Source: Permianibacter aggregans
GTDB lineage: Bacteria > Pseudomonadota > Gammaproteobacteria > Enterobacterales > Permianibacteraceae
NCBI RefSeq assembly: GCF_009756665.1
Contig: NZ_CP037953.1
Span: 62,001 to 126,000, forward strand
Reading direction: 5' to 3'
Length of the DNA: 64,000 nucleotides
Shown piece after piece: positions 46,990 to 56,736 of the stretch. A model generated the notes under the pieces. It searched no databases and had not been told where the DNA came from. It saw only the letters and a program-made list of their open reading frames with translations. A program made the position numbers and the translations under genes. How positions within the stretch are numbered: the first letter of the stretch is position 1; every line of letters begins with the position of its first letter.

Positions 46990-48435
46990 TCAAATCATCA
47001 TCAGATTCATGAATTCATTGACCGGTGTGGCTTCCAGTTCATCCTTATCCATCATCAATTCAATGATATCGCGGGCGTGCTTGGCCGGGAAACGCGTAGC
47101 GACATTGGCCTTGAACTTATTGACCAGTACCGGTATGCCCTCCTCGCGGCGCCGACGATGGCCGATCGGATATTCGACTTCGACTTTATCAGTTTTGCTG
47201 CCATCCTTGAAAAACACTTGAATGGCATTGGCAATCGAGCGTTTGTCGGGTGCGTGATAATCCTCGCTGTAACGCTTGTCTTCCTGTACCACCATCTTTT
47301 CGCGCAAGGCATCGATGCGCTCATCTTGGGCGGCAGCATCTTCATAATCATCAGCGGTCAGATTGCCTTTCAACAAACCGATGGCGACCATATATTGCAG
47401 GCAATGATCACGGTCGGCTGGGTTGCGCAGCTCGCCGACTTTGCTGATGATGCGAATGGCTGATTCATGCGTGGTCAATTCAATGCGATCGAGCTGATCC
47501 AGTCTGTCGATGATTTTCGGATGCAGCTTGACCGCACATTCAACCGCCGTTTGCGCATGAAACTCGGCCGGGAACGAAATCTTGAACAAAATCTGTTCCA
47601 TGACATAGCTGTCGAACTCGCGCTGGAATTCAAATTTCTTGCCTTTGAACAGCACATCATAGAAACCCCATTTCGATGCGCTCAATGCCGAGGGATACCC
47701 CATCTCGCCGGTCATCGTAATCAACGCCAAACGTACGGCACGCGAGGTGGCATCGCCGGCAGCCCAGCTCTTGCGCGAGCCGGCATTCGGTGCATGACGA
47801 TAGGTGCGCAACGCCTGGCCATCGACAAACACCTGCGAGATGGTCGTCATGATGTCTTCCCGATCACCACCGAGCATTTCGGTCACCACGGCTGCTGAGG
47901 CAAGCTTGACCAGAATGACGTGATCAATACCAACCCGATTGAAACTGTTTTCCAGCGCCATGACGCCTTGAATTTCGTGCGCCTTGATCATCGCCGTCAG
48001 CACATCGCGCATGGTCATCGCTTCATAGCCTTCGGCGACTTGTTGACGGCTGACGTAATCGGCAACGGCTAGAATGGCACCGAGATTATCGGAAGGATGA
48101 CCCCACTCGGCGGCAAGCCAGGTATCGTTGTAATCGAGCCAGCGCACCAACGTGCCGATGTCGAAAGCCGCCTTGACCGGATCGAGCTCGTAAAGCGAGC
48201 CCGGCACACGCGCGCCGTTCGGTACCACGGTGCCCGGCACTATTGGCCCGAGGTGCTTGGCGCATTCCGGATAGCGATATGCCAAAAAACCGCAACCGAG
48301 CGTATCCATCAGACAGTATCGCGCCGTATCGTAAGCCTCTTCAGTTTCGATGCTGGCGTCGATGACGTAATCAGCAATCTTCTGAATTTCCTTGTCCCAG
48401 TCCGGACGCTCATTCCGATCAAACGTATTGGCCAT
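46990..48435 (-). CDS. prpD: 2-methylcitrate dehydratase
   Basis: 481 residues of the MmgE/PrpD family, with [39 protein letters not shown] and [14 protein letters not shown] segments. It dehydrates 2-methylcitrate to 2-methyl-cis-aconitate in the methylcitrate cycle that consumes propionyl-CoA. It lies downstream of prpC but is separated from it by a strong terminator, so it probably has its own promoter. Confidence 0.92.
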   Translation of the reverse strand: MANTFDRNERPDWDKEIQKIADYVIDASIETEEAYDTARYCLMDTLGCGFLAYRYPECAKHLGPIVPGTVVPNGARVPGSLYELDPVKAAFDIGTLVRWLDYNDTWLAAEWGHPSDNLGAILAVADYVSRQQVAEGYEAMTMRDVLTAMIKAHEIQGVMALENSFNRVGIDHVILVKLASAAVVTEMLGGDREDIMTTISQVFVDGQALRTYRHAPNAGSRKSWAAGDATSRAVRLALITMTGEMGYPSALSASKWGFYDVLFKGKKFEFQREFDSYVMEQILFKISFPAEFHAQTAVECAVKLHPKIIDRLDQLDRIELTTHESAIRIISKVGELRNPADRDHCLQYMVAIGLLKGNLTADDYEDAAAQDERIDALREKMVVQEDKRYSEDYHAPDKRSIANAIQVFFKDGSKTDKVEVEYPIGHRRRREEGIPVLVNKFKANVATRFPAKHARDIIELMMDKDELEATPVNEFMNLMMI

Positions 48436-48539
48436 GATTGCGCTCCTTGTCGTGATGTCCGCCTTGCGCAGACGGGTTCAATTCAGTCGATGTGCCATCA
48501 ACTATAGTCGCTACAACAAATTCAGCCGCTAAAAACGCA

Positions 48540-48564
48540 CAATCCCCGCCTGGGCGGGGATTGT
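48540..48564. terminator. Terminator after prpC
   Basis: Stem CAATCCCCGCC and GGCGGGGATTG with a two-base loop, eight bases downstream of the prpC stop on the minus strand. It separates prpB-prpC from prpD. Confidence 0.75.
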
Positions 48565-48571
48565 TCATTGC

Positions 48572-49720
48572 TTAGCGGCGTTCGCTCATTGGCTTCCACT
48601 GCAGATTTTCCGGACCCGTGTAATTCGCACTCGGCCGGATGATTTTGCCATCCTGACGTTGTTCGATAACGTGCGCGGCCCAACCGGTAGTACGCGCGAT
48701 AACAAATATCGGCGTGAACATCGCAGTCGGAATGCCCATCATGTGATAGGAAACGGCAGAGAACCAATCCAGGTTCGGGAACATTTTTTTCTGTTCCCAC
48801 ATCACCGACTCCAGACGCTCGGCAATATTGAAGAGTTTCATGTTGCCTGCTGACTGTGACAAACGACGGGCGACTTCCTTGATCACTTTGTTTCGCGGAT
48901 CGCCAATAGTGTAAACCGGATGACCGAAACCGATGACGATTTCTTTGCGGCTGATGCGTTCCTTGATATCGGTTTCCGCTTCTTCCGGTGTGTTGTAGCG
49001 CGACTGAATATCAAACGCGACCTCATTGGCACCACCATGTTTTGGACCACGCAGCGCGCCGATGGCACCGGTAATCGATGAATACATATCAGAGCCAGTA
49101 CCGGCAATGACGCGACCCGCGAAAGTCGATGCATTGAATTCATGCTCGGCATAAAGAATCAGCGAGGTGTGCATCGCACGCACCCAGGCATCCGATGGTT
49201 TGGTTCCATGCAACAGATGCAGGAAATGGCCGCCAATGGAATCGTCATCGGTTTGCACTTCAATGCGTTTTCCGTTGTGGCTGTAGTGATACCAATACAG
49301 CAGCATCGAACCGAACGAAGCGATCAAGCGATCGGCCAGATCGCGAGCGCCAGCAGCGTTGTGATCGTCTTTTTCCGGCAATGCGGTACCGAGCGCCGAA
49401 CAACCGGTGCGCAGCACATCCATCGGGTGAGCGGTCGAAGGAATCGCTTCCAATACGGTTTTAACGACTTGCGGCAAACCGCGCAACGCTTTCAGTTTGG
49501 TTTTATAGGCTTTCAGCTCGGCCGCGTTGGGCAGGCGCTCATGCACCAACAGATAAGCAATTTCTTCGAACTCGGCCGAGTCGGCAAAGTCGAGAATGTC
49601 GTAACCGCGATAGTGCAGATCGTTACCAGTACGGCCGACGGTGCACAGCGCCGTATTGCCGGCAGGCACACCGGACAGCGCTACTGACTTTTTCGGCTTG
49701 GGGGTTGTCGCTTCAGTCAT
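48572..49720 (-). CDS. prpC: 2-methylcitrate synthase
   Basis: 382 residues of the citrate synthase family, with catalytic His residues in the [11 protein letters not shown] and GPKHGGANE segments and an Asp in the NLDWFSAV region. PrpC condenses propionyl-CoA and oxaloacetate to 2-methylcitrate. Its start overlaps the prpB stop (ATGA). The length and the prp context separate it from housekeeping citrate synthase. Confidence 0.92.
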   Translation of the reverse strand: MTEATTPKPKKSVALSGVPAGNTALCTVGRTGNDLHYRGYDILDFADSAEFEEIAYLLVHERLPNAAELKAYKTKLKALRGLPQVVKTVLEAIPSTAHPMDVLRTGCSALGTALPEKDDHNAAGARDLADRLIASFGSMLLYWYHYSHNGKRIEVQTDDDSIGGHFLHLLHGTKPSDAWVRAMHTSLILYAEHEFNASTFAGRVIAGTGSDMYSSITGAIGALRGPKHGGANEVAFDIQSRYNTPEEAETDIKERISRKEIVIGFGHPVYTIGDPRNKVIKEVARRLSQSAGNMKLFNIAERLESVMWEQKKMFPNLDWFSAVSYHMMGIPTAMFTPIFVIARTTGWAAHVIEQRQDGKIIRPSANYTGPENLQWKPMSERR

Positions 49721-50607
49721 TGCTGTTTCTCCTTCGCAAATAATTGGTCGAGTTTTTCTTCGTAGCTATGATAGTTCAAGTGGTCGTATAGCTCGGCGCG
49801 GGTTTGCATCAATGGCACCGCGGCTTTCTGTGTGCCGTCACGGCGAATGGTTTGATAAACCTCCAGCGCCGCTTTGTTCATGGCTCGGTAAGCACCACAG
49901 CAATACAACACGATATCGACACCGGCACCGCCGAGTTCTGTGGTCGTAAACAATGGTGTTTGGCCGAATTCAGTGATGTTGGCCAGAATCGGCACTTTCA
50001 CGGCATCTTTGAATTGTTTGTATTGTTCCAGTGTGTAAATCGCTTCCGGGAAAATCATATCAGCGCCAGCTTCAACACAAGCGATGGCTCGCTCAATCGC
50101 TTTTTCGATGCCTTCGACGGCGATGGCATCGGTACGCGCCATGATCACGAAACTGTCGTCGGTTTTGGCATCGACAGCAGCCTTGATGCGATCGACCATT
50201 TCGTTTTTCGGCACGATCTCTTTGTTCGGGCGATGACCGCAACGTTTGGCCGCAACTTGATCTTCGATATGCATCGCCGCCGCGCCAGCTTTGGTCATTG
50301 AGCGCACCGTGCGGGCAATATTGAATGCCCCGCCCCAACCGGTATCGACATCAACGAGCAATGGCAAATCGCAAACATCGGTAATGCGGCGAATATCGGT
50401 CAGCACATCTTCCATCGTACTGATGCCCAGATCCGGCATACCCAATGAGTTAGCCGCAACACCGCCACCACTGAGATAAATCGCTTTGAAACCGGTGCGC
50501 TTGGCCATCAACGCCGCATAAGCGGTAATGGTGCCAACCACCTGTAACGGATGCTCTTCGGCAACGGCTTGTCGGAATTTGGCTCCGGGTGTCAGTTTCT
50601 CTGTCAT
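49717..50607 (-). CDS. prpB: Methylisocitrate lyase
   Basis: 296 residues with the lyase catalytic motif KRCGH and the Mg-binding region of the ICL/PEP-mutase fold ([12 protein letters not shown]). It cleaves 2-methylisocitrate to pyruvate and succinate. It is the first gene of the prpB-prpC unit. I see no prpR regulator in the window. Confidence 0.93.
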   Translation of the reverse strand: MTEKLTPGAKFRQAVAEEHPLQVVGTITAYAALMAKRTGFKAIYLSGGGVAANSLGMPDLGISTMEDVLTDIRRITDVCDLPLLVDVDTGWGGAFNIARTVRSMTKAGAAAMHIEDQVAAKRCGHRPNKEIVPKNEMVDRIKAAVDAKTDDSFVIMARTDAIAVEGIEKAIERAIACVEAGADMIFPEAIYTLEQYKQFKDAVKVPILANITEFGQTPLFTTTELGGAGVDIVLYCCGAYRAMNKAALEVYQTIRRDGTQKAAVPLMQTRAELYDHLNYHSYEEKLDQLFAKEKQQ

Positions 50608-50688
50608 GTCGCTTTCTCAATGTTTTGTTGGGGGCAAACTCGTTTCGTTAAGTAACTTGCAACGGTAACGAAAAGAGTAAAACAACAC

Positions 50689-50718
50689 AGCCCGATGGTG
50701 GCGCACCACCATCGGGCT
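50689..50718. terminator. Terminator after fumarase
   Basis: Stem AGCCCGATGGTG (50689-50700) and CACCATCGGGCT (50707-50718), six bases past the fumarase stop, with T-rich sequence following on the minus strand. Confidence 0.8.
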
Positions 50719-50723
50719 GTCGA

Positions 50724-52256
50724 TCATGCTTTAGTCGTGACCGGCTGCTTTTTCAGCATGTCCTCAATCTTGACTTTCCATTCGGCCGGGCCGGTTTTGT
50801 GTACCGAAGTACCTTGGCTGTCGACCGCTACCGTCACCGGCATGTCCTGCACTTCAAATTCGTAGATCGCTTCCATACCTAAATCTTCAAACGCGACGAC
50901 TTTGGCTTTGCGAATCGCTTTCGAAACCAGATACGCGCTGCCGCCAACGGCCATCAGGTACACGGCTTTATGATCTTTGATGGCGCTGATCGCTTCGTCG
51001 CCACGTTCGGCTTTGCCGATCATGCCGGCAAGGCCTGTTTTCTCCAGCATCATGCGTGTGAACTTGTCCATCCGCGTTGCGGTTGTCGGGCCGGCCGGGC
51101 CAACCACTTCGTCACGCACCGGGTCAACCGGGCCGACGTAGTAAATAAACTTGCCGGTGAAATCGACCGGGAGTTTTTCACCTTTGGCAAACATATCGGC
51201 GATGCGTTTATGGGCGGCATCGCGACCAGTCAACATTTTGCCGGACAGCAGCAGCGTTTCGCCCGGTTGCCAACTAACGATCTCTTCTTTGGTCACGGTA
51301 TCAAGATTGACGCGGCGAACTTTCTCGCCGACTTCCCAAGTCACTTGCGGCCAGTCGTTGACGTTTGGCGCTTCGAGTTCGGCAGGGCCGGAACCATCGA
51401 GCGTGAAATGCACGTGACGGGTGGCCGCGCAGTTCGGAATGATCGCGACCGGCAAGCTCGCGGCGTGAGTCGGGTAATCCTTGATTTTGATATCGAGCAC
51501 GGTGGTCAAACCGCCGAGGCCCTGAGCACCGATACCGAGTTGATTGACTTTATCGAACAACTCCAGACGCAGCTCTTCGAGCTTGTTCTGTGCGCCACGC
51601 TTTTGCAGTTCGTGAATATCAATCGGGTCCATCAGCGATTCTTTTGCCAGCAACATGGCTTTTTCGGCTGTGCCGCCTATGCCGATGCCGAGCATGCCCG
51701 GCGGGCACCAGCCAGCGCCCATTAGCGGCACGGTTTTCAGCACCCAATCGACGATTGAATCGTTCGGATTCAGCATCGCGAACTTGGATTTATTTTCTGA
51801 GCCACCGCCTTTAGCGGCTATATCGACCTGTACGGTGTCGCCCGGAACCAGTTCAACGTGAACGACTGCCGGAGCATTATTACCGGTGTTTTTGCGCGGA
51901 CCGGCCGGATTGACGACGACCGAGGCGCGCAAGGGATTGTCAGGGCTGGCGTAAGCGATGCGGGTGCCTTCGTTGACCATCTCCTGCACCGTCATATCAG
52001 TTTGCCACTGCACGTTCATGCCCACCTTAATGAAGGCGCAAACGATGCCAGTGTCCTGGCAGACCGGGCGATGACCTTCGGCGGACATCCGGGAGTTGAT
52101 CAGAATCTGGGCGATGGCGTCTTTGGCGGAGGGGTTTTGTTCGCGCTCATAGGCTTCAGCCATGGCGTCGATGAAATCTTTCGGGTGGTAATAGGAAATG
52201 TACTGCAAGGCATCGGCAATGCTTTGAATGAAGTCTGCCTTCTTGATTACCGCCAT
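50724..52256 (-). CDS. Class I (iron-sulfur) fumarate hydratase
   Basis: 510 residues with the Fe-S and substrate-binding regions CQDTGIVCAF and GWCPPGMLGIGIGGT and the C-terminal beta domain. It interconverts fumarate and malate in the citric acid cycle through a [4Fe-4S] cluster. It is divergent from pabB. Between the two genes are about 250 bases with no supported gene. Confidence 0.93.
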   Translation of the reverse strand: MAVIKKADFIQSIADALQYISYYHPKDFIDAMAEAYEREQNPSAKDAIAQILINSRMSAEGHRPVCQDTGIVCAFIKVGMNVQWQTDMTVQEMVNEGTRIAYASPDNPLRASVVVNPAGPRKNTGNNAPAVVHVELVPGDTVQVDIAAKGGGSENKSKFAMLNPNDSIVDWVLKTVPLMGAGWCPPGMLGIGIGGTAEKAMLLAKESLMDPIDIHELQKRGAQNKLEELRLELFDKVNQLGIGAQGLGGLTTVLDIKIKDYPTHAASLPVAIIPNCAATRHVHFTLDGSGPAELEAPNVNDWPQVTWEVGEKVRRVNLDTVTKEEIVSWQPGETLLLSGKMLTGRDAAHKRIADMFAKGEKLPVDFTGKFIYYVGPVDPVRDEVVGPAGPTTATRMDKFTRMMLEKTGLAGMIGKAERGDEAISAIKDHKAVYLMAVGGSAYLVSKAIRKAKVVAFEDLGMEAIYEFEVQDMPVTVAVDSQGTSVHKTGPAEWKVKIEDMLKKQPVTTKA

Positions 52257-52505
52257 GAAAAATGCTCCTCGTCACTGGGCTGATGTTGTCGCTGTATAGG
52301 CCCTCAATGGCGCACAATCCGGTCACGATTAGCCATTGCGGCTCCGGTATTGCGGCGCATCAAGCGTACCTGATAATGGTCAGACCTTCAAACGCTTGTT
52401 TGAATGCCGTTTGGAATAAGACGGCCAAGGCTTGGGGCCCGACAAAAAGGGCCAATATGATACGCTTGCGCCCCGCCAGTTCCCAAATTTACCTAGTCAA
52501 ACACC

Positions 52506-53894
52506 TTGTCCTCGCCCAATCGCTATCCGCAAAAACTCAAAGCCTTGCCTTATCCCGGCCGCGATGGCGTGCTGGCGCTGTTCGCTCCGTTTGCTGATTT
52601 GCTTGGTGCAGTATTGCTTGATAGCGCCGGTTCAGCCGAAGGCCGATACGACATTTTCTCGGCGCTACCAGAAGTGCTGCTGACCACCCATGGCGAGCAA
52701 ACGCTGGTGCATACCAGCAATGCGGTCAAATCCTTGACCGATGACCCGTTTGAGCTGATGCAGCAGCAACTGGATTTTTACCGGCCGATGTTTCATGAGC
52801 AGGCGGAGCTGTTGCCGTTCAACGGCGGCCTGATTGCCGCGTTGGCTTATGATCTTGGCCGACGCATCGAGACGCTGCCCAACATCGCCGAACACGATTT
52901 ACCGATTCCCGAACTCTATGCCGGCATTTACCAATGGGCCTGCGTCATCGACCACGAAAAGAAAACCGCCGCCGTCTGGCAGTTCGGGCAGATGTCGCTT
53001 TCCACCAGCAATTTCGTCATCAATGCGTTTCTGCACAGCAAGGCGCATAGCCCGTTCGAACTGCGCAGCCCCTGGCAAAGCAACCTTTCGCGCGAGCAAT
53101 ACGGCGCGGCGTTTCGACGTGTGCAGGAATACATCCGCGCCGGCGATTGCTACCAAATCAATCTGGCTCAGCGTTTTCAGGCGGAAACCGAAGGGCATCC
53201 ATTCGATGCCTATAAACGCTTACGTCAGCTCAATCGCGCGCCCTACTCGGCTTATTTGAATGGCGGCAAATTTCAGTTGCTTTCGGTTTCACCGGAACGC
53301 TTTATTGAAGTGGAAAACCGTCGCGCGAAAACCGAACCGATCAAAGGCACCAGGCCGCGGGCAATGAATCCGGAGCAAGACGAAGCCAATGCCGAAGCGC
53401 TGCGAAACAGTGAGAAAGATCGCGCCGAAAACGTCATGATCGTCGATCTGCTGCGCAATGACTTTGGCAAGCACTGCAAGATTGGCAGCGTAAAAGTGCC
53501 GGAGTTGTTCGCCATTCGCCGTTTTCCGGCCGTGCATCACATGGTCAGCACCGTCACCGGCGAACTGCCGGATAATGTCTCGCCCTTGCAATTGCTGCGC
53601 GACTGTTTTCCTGGCGGCTCGATCACCGGTGCGCCGAAAGTACGGGCAATGGAAATCATCGACGAGCTGGAGCCGCAACGTCGCAGCTATTATTGCGGCA
53701 GCCTGATGTATGCCGATTATCGCGGCCGCATGGACAGCAGCATTCTGATTCGCACGCTGGTGCACCACGAACAGCAATTATATTGTTGGGCTGGCGGTGG
53801 TCTGGTTGCTGACTCCGATGAACAGGCAGAATATGATGAAACGCTGGCCAAGGTCAGCCGCGTCCTGCCTGTGCTGGAATCGCGCCACAACTGA
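52506..53894 (+). CDS. pabB: Aminodeoxychorismate synthase component I
   Basis: 462 residues from a TTG with no strong ribosome site, so the start is uncertain. The chorismate-binding domain includes GDCYQINLAQRF, EPIKGTRPR, DLLRNDFGK, PGGSITGAPKVRAMEI and SSILIRTL. PabB uses chorismate and ammonia to form aminodeoxychorismate for folate. The homologue TrpE is less likely, given the length and PabB-like motifs. The NUDIX gene follows by ten bases. Confidence 0.88.
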   Translation: MSSPNRYPQKLKALPYPGRDGVLALFAPFADLLGAVLLDSAGSAEGRYDIFSALPEVLLTTHGEQTLVHTSNAVKSLTDDPFELMQQQLDFYRPMFHEQAELLPFNGGLIAALAYDLGRRIETLPNIAEHDLPIPELYAGIYQWACVIDHEKKTAAVWQFGQMSLSTSNFVINAFLHSKAHSPFELRSPWQSNLSREQYGAAFRRVQEYIRAGDCYQINLAQRFQAETEGHPFDAYKRLRQLNRAPYSAYLNGGKFQLLSVSPERFIEVENRRAKTEPIKGTRPRAMNPEQDEANAEALRNSEKDRAENVMIVDLLRNDFGKHCKIGSVKVPELFAIRRFPAVHHMVSTVTGELPDNVSPLQLLRDCFPGGSITGAPKVRAMEIIDELEPQRRSYYCGSLMYADYRGRMDSSILIRTLVHHEQQLYCWAGGGLVADSDEQAEYDETLAKVSRVLPVLESRHN

Positions 53895-53904
53895 AGAAGC
53901 CACC

Positions 53905-54513
53905 GTGCACTGCAGCCGCCATTTCATTCATAGCCGTTACCGCCAGGTGCTGTACCGTTCACCGGAGCGCGGTATTGCGCAAACCCCGCCAAGTCATTTG
54001 CGTCACGCCGCCGTGCTGATGCCATTGGTTGAAACCAATGGTGATTTACAGGTGTTGTTCACGCAGCGTGCGGCACATTTGCGGCAACATGCCGGACAAA
54101 TCAGTTTTCCCGGAGGACGTGTCGAAGATGGCGACGCCTCACCTTTGGCTACGGCGTTGCGTGAAGCCGAAGAAGAAATCAGTCTGCGTCCCAGCCAAGT
54201 CGAAATTCTTGGGCCATTACCACCATTCATCACCAGTACCAGCCAGTTTTTCATTCAACCCTATCTCGGCTTTCTGCATCAGTTTCAACTGACACGCTGG
54301 GACATCAATGAAGTCGACGAAGTGTTTTTTGTGCCACTTTCCTGGCTGCTCGATCCGGCCAATCGGCATCGTCGAATCGTCACCTGGCAAGGCCAGCAAC
54401 ATGAGCTGTTTGAATTCCCTTGGGAAGGTAAACGCATCTGGGGTGCAACCGCCGCGATGCTGATCAGCTTTATAGAACTACTTGGCCTTACCACCCTCGA
54501 ACACACTCAGTGA
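53905..54513 (+). CDS. NUDIX hydrolase, probable CoA pyrophosphatase
   Basis: 202 residues from a GTG preceded by an AAGAAG site; the longer frame back to 53797 lies inside pabB. The NUDIX box reads GGRVEDGDASPLATALREAEEE (in part) and lies behind QISFPGG, the form of the NudL/CoA pyrophosphatase family. It hydrolyses CoA or its derivatives. It is coupled to pabB by position only. Confidence 0.88.
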   Translation: MHCSRHFIHSRYRQVLYRSPERGIAQTPPSHLRHAAVLMPLVETNGDLQVLFTQRAAHLRQHAGQISFPGGRVEDGDASPLATALREAEEEISLRPSQVEILGPLPPFITSTSQFFIQPYLGFLHQFQLTRWDINEVDEVFFVPLSWLLDPANRHRRIVTWQGQQHELFEFPWEGKRIWGATAAMLISFIELLGLTTLEHTQ

Positions 54514-54559
54514 TATCATGCTCAGGCGATCTCCCCCAATCGTTCTGACAGGATAAAAA

Positions 54560-55936
54560 GTGGCAATCAGCGTTTTTGATATGTTTTCAATTGGTATCGG
54601 CCCTTCCAGCTCGCATACCGTAGGCCCAATGCGCGCCGCCAAGCGCTTCGTCAATCGTCTGGAACAACAGGGTTTACTGGCGAAAACAGCACGTGTCACC
54701 GCTGAACTCTATGGTTCGCTAGGCGCTACCGGCAAAGGTCACGGCAGTGACAAAGCCGTGTTGCTCGGGCTCGAAGGTGATTTGCCGGATACTGTTGATA
54801 TCGAATCCGTCGATGCGCGTCTGGAAGCGATTGCCAAAGAAGGCAAACTCAATGTCAATCAACAGAAAGTTTTGTCTTTTTCTCTCAAAGATGATTTAGT
54901 TTTTTACAAACGCCAAACCTTACCGGCGCATCCGAACGGCATGAAATTTTTTGCTTTCGACGAGCAAGGCAATGAATTGCTGAGCCGCACCTACTACTCC
55001 GTAGGGGGTGGCTTTATCGTCAGCGGTGATGTCAACCCCGATGATCCGATCATCGAAGACGACACCAAGGTCAAATACCCGTTCAAAACCGGCGAACAAT
55101 TGCTGAATCATTGCAAAGAGCAAGGCATCAGCATTTCGACATTGATGCTGGAAAACGAAAAAGCCTGGCGCCCGGAAAAAGAGACTCGTGAACACCTGCT
55201 GCGCATCTGGAAAACGATGGAAGCCTGCGTCAAACGCGGTTGCGAGAAAGAAGGCATTCTGCCCGGTGGTTTGAAAGTCAAACGTCGTGCACCAGCGATA
55301 TACCGCAAACTGCGCGCCGAGAAAAATACCTCTACCGATCCGCTACACGTCATGGATTGGGTTGATTTATTCGCACTGGCCGTCAACGAGGAAAATGCTG
55401 CTGGCGGCCGCGTCGTGACCGCGCCAACCAATGGTGCTGCCGGCATCATCCCGGCAGTGCTGCATTACTACCGCGTATTTCATCCGCAGGCCGATGAAGA
55501 CGGCATTGTCCGCTTTCTGTTGACGGCTGGCGCCATCGGCATTCTGTACAAAATCAATGCATCCATTTCCGGCGCAGAAGTCGGTTGTCAGGGTGAAGTG
55601 GGTGTTGCCTGCTCGATGGCAGCCGGAGCGCTGACTGAAGTGCTCGGTGGTTCGCCTTCACAAGTCGAGAATGCCGCTGAAATCGGCATGGAACATAACC
55701 TAGGCCTGACTTGCGATCCGGTCGGCGGATTGGTGCAGGTCCCCTGCATTGAGCGGAATGCAATGGGTGCGGTAAAAGCCATTAACGCTTCGCGTCTCGC
55801 ACTGCGCGGCGACGGTACACATAAAGTATCGCTGGACAAAGTGATCAAGACGATGCGTCAAACCGGTGCAGACATGAACAGCAAATATAAAGAAACCGCA
55901 CGCGGTGGTTTAGCCGTCAATATCATCGAATGTTGA
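54560..55936 (+). CDS. sdaA: L-serine ammonia-lyase, single-chain iron-sulfur type
   Basis: 458 residues. The beta domain starts [20 protein letters not shown]; the alpha domain carries the cluster Cys residues, including [17 protein letters not shown] and [16 protein letters not shown]. It deaminates L-serine to pyruvate and ammonia through an oxygen-sensitive [4Fe-4S] cluster. A short GC-rich hairpin at 55960-55981 may end its transcript. Confidence 0.93.
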   Translation: MAISVFDMFSIGIGPSSSHTVGPMRAAKRFVNRLEQQGLLAKTARVTAELYGSLGATGKGHGSDKAVLLGLEGDLPDTVDIESVDARLEAIAKEGKLNVNQQKVLSFSLKDDLVFYKRQTLPAHPNGMKFFAFDEQGNELLSRTYYSVGGGFIVSGDVNPDDPIIEDDTKVKYPFKTGEQLLNHCKEQGISISTLMLENEKAWRPEKETREHLLRIWKTMEACVKRGCEKEGILPGGLKVKRRAPAIYRKLRAEKNTSTDPLHVMDWVDLFALAVNEENAAGGRVVTAPTNGAAGIIPAVLHYYRVFHPQADEDGIVRFLLTAGAIGILYKINASISGAEVGCQGEVGVACSMAAGALTEVLGGSPSQVENAAEIGMEHNLGLTCDPVGGLVQVPCIERNAMGAVKAINASRLALRGDGTHKVSLDKVIKTMRQTGADMNSKYKETARGGLAVNIIEC

Positions 55937-55992
55937 ACTCGCCCTCCATGAAGCAAAAGCCAGGGCAAGGACGCGCCCTGGCAACATGATTC

Positions 55993-56451
55993 TTATTCGG
56001 AAATTGTTTTGCTCAACAAGGCAATCACGTTCTCAGGTTTAAGCTCCGGCTCGCTGCTGCGACGCAGTTGGCCCCAAGAAAAAAACGTATCGCCTTTCAA
56101 GACACCAGCGGCTGTTCCGTTGAAATACGCCTTGTCGCCAACACCTGGTAACACAATGGATTTCTTACCCAATTGCAGCAGCCTCATTTTGCTTTCGAAT
56201 TGTTTTTCAGCATTGTCGCTGGATACCTCCAGGGTGACCCGGCGCTTGGGTTTATCCTTCTCCGTGTAGACACACATCGAAATGCCGGTGGCGGTAATTG
56301 TCACCTCTCCCTCATTAAAAGTGCGACCCGTAGCCGCCTGCAGATCGGCGGAACTCAGTCGGCATGGACTGTTGGCCAATGCATCATCCGCGTTAATGAC
56401 TATGGCCATACCGATAACCATCCAGCGTAAAGCGAGTTTCATTGTTTCCAT
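55993..56451 (-). CDS. Hypothetical secreted protein
   Basis: 152 residues from the ATG at 56451, which has AAGGAG upstream; the longer frame to 56613 has a non-signal leader. Signal peptide (about residues 1-28, ending near ALA), then a small mixed alpha/beta domain with PCRLSSADLQAATG, VYTEKD, VLPGVGDKAYF and WGQLRRSSEPEL. It resembles small DUF3558-type periplasmic proteins, but I am not sure. Function is unknown. The gap to 56736 holds no supported gene. Confidence 0.72.
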   Translation of the reverse strand: METMKLALRWMVIGMAIVINADDALANSPCRLSSADLQAATGRTFNEGEVTITATGISMCVYTEKDKPKRRVTLEVSSDNAEKQFESKMRLLQLGKKSIVLPGVGDKAYFNGTAAGVLKGDTFFSWGQLRRSSEPELKPENVIALLSKTISE

Positions 56452-56736
56452 AAACTTTATGCTCCTTTGACTGACATCCGCAAACCAAACAGTGATAAGT
56501 AGTGCCAGCCCAAAAGTATCGGTAGTCCAGTCGCTACGCAAGACAAAGCTGTCAGCTTCTTTAGTACATTTGGCTAGCTTGGTGTACACCTCATGCATGC
56601 ATAAAACACACACATCGGATCATGACTGGCGAGACTAGGCAACAACGCTTGACGAAGCAACAGACGGATGCCGACATAAGTACCGTTACGAGACAATCGC
56701 AAGCGATGTATTCGCTGTTTGATTGATTGAATATAT

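Noticed and set aside
53797-53904. Longer N-terminus for the NUDIX gene
   Set aside because: It overlaps the end of pabB in another frame and looks nothing like a NUDIX start; the GTG at 53905 fits.
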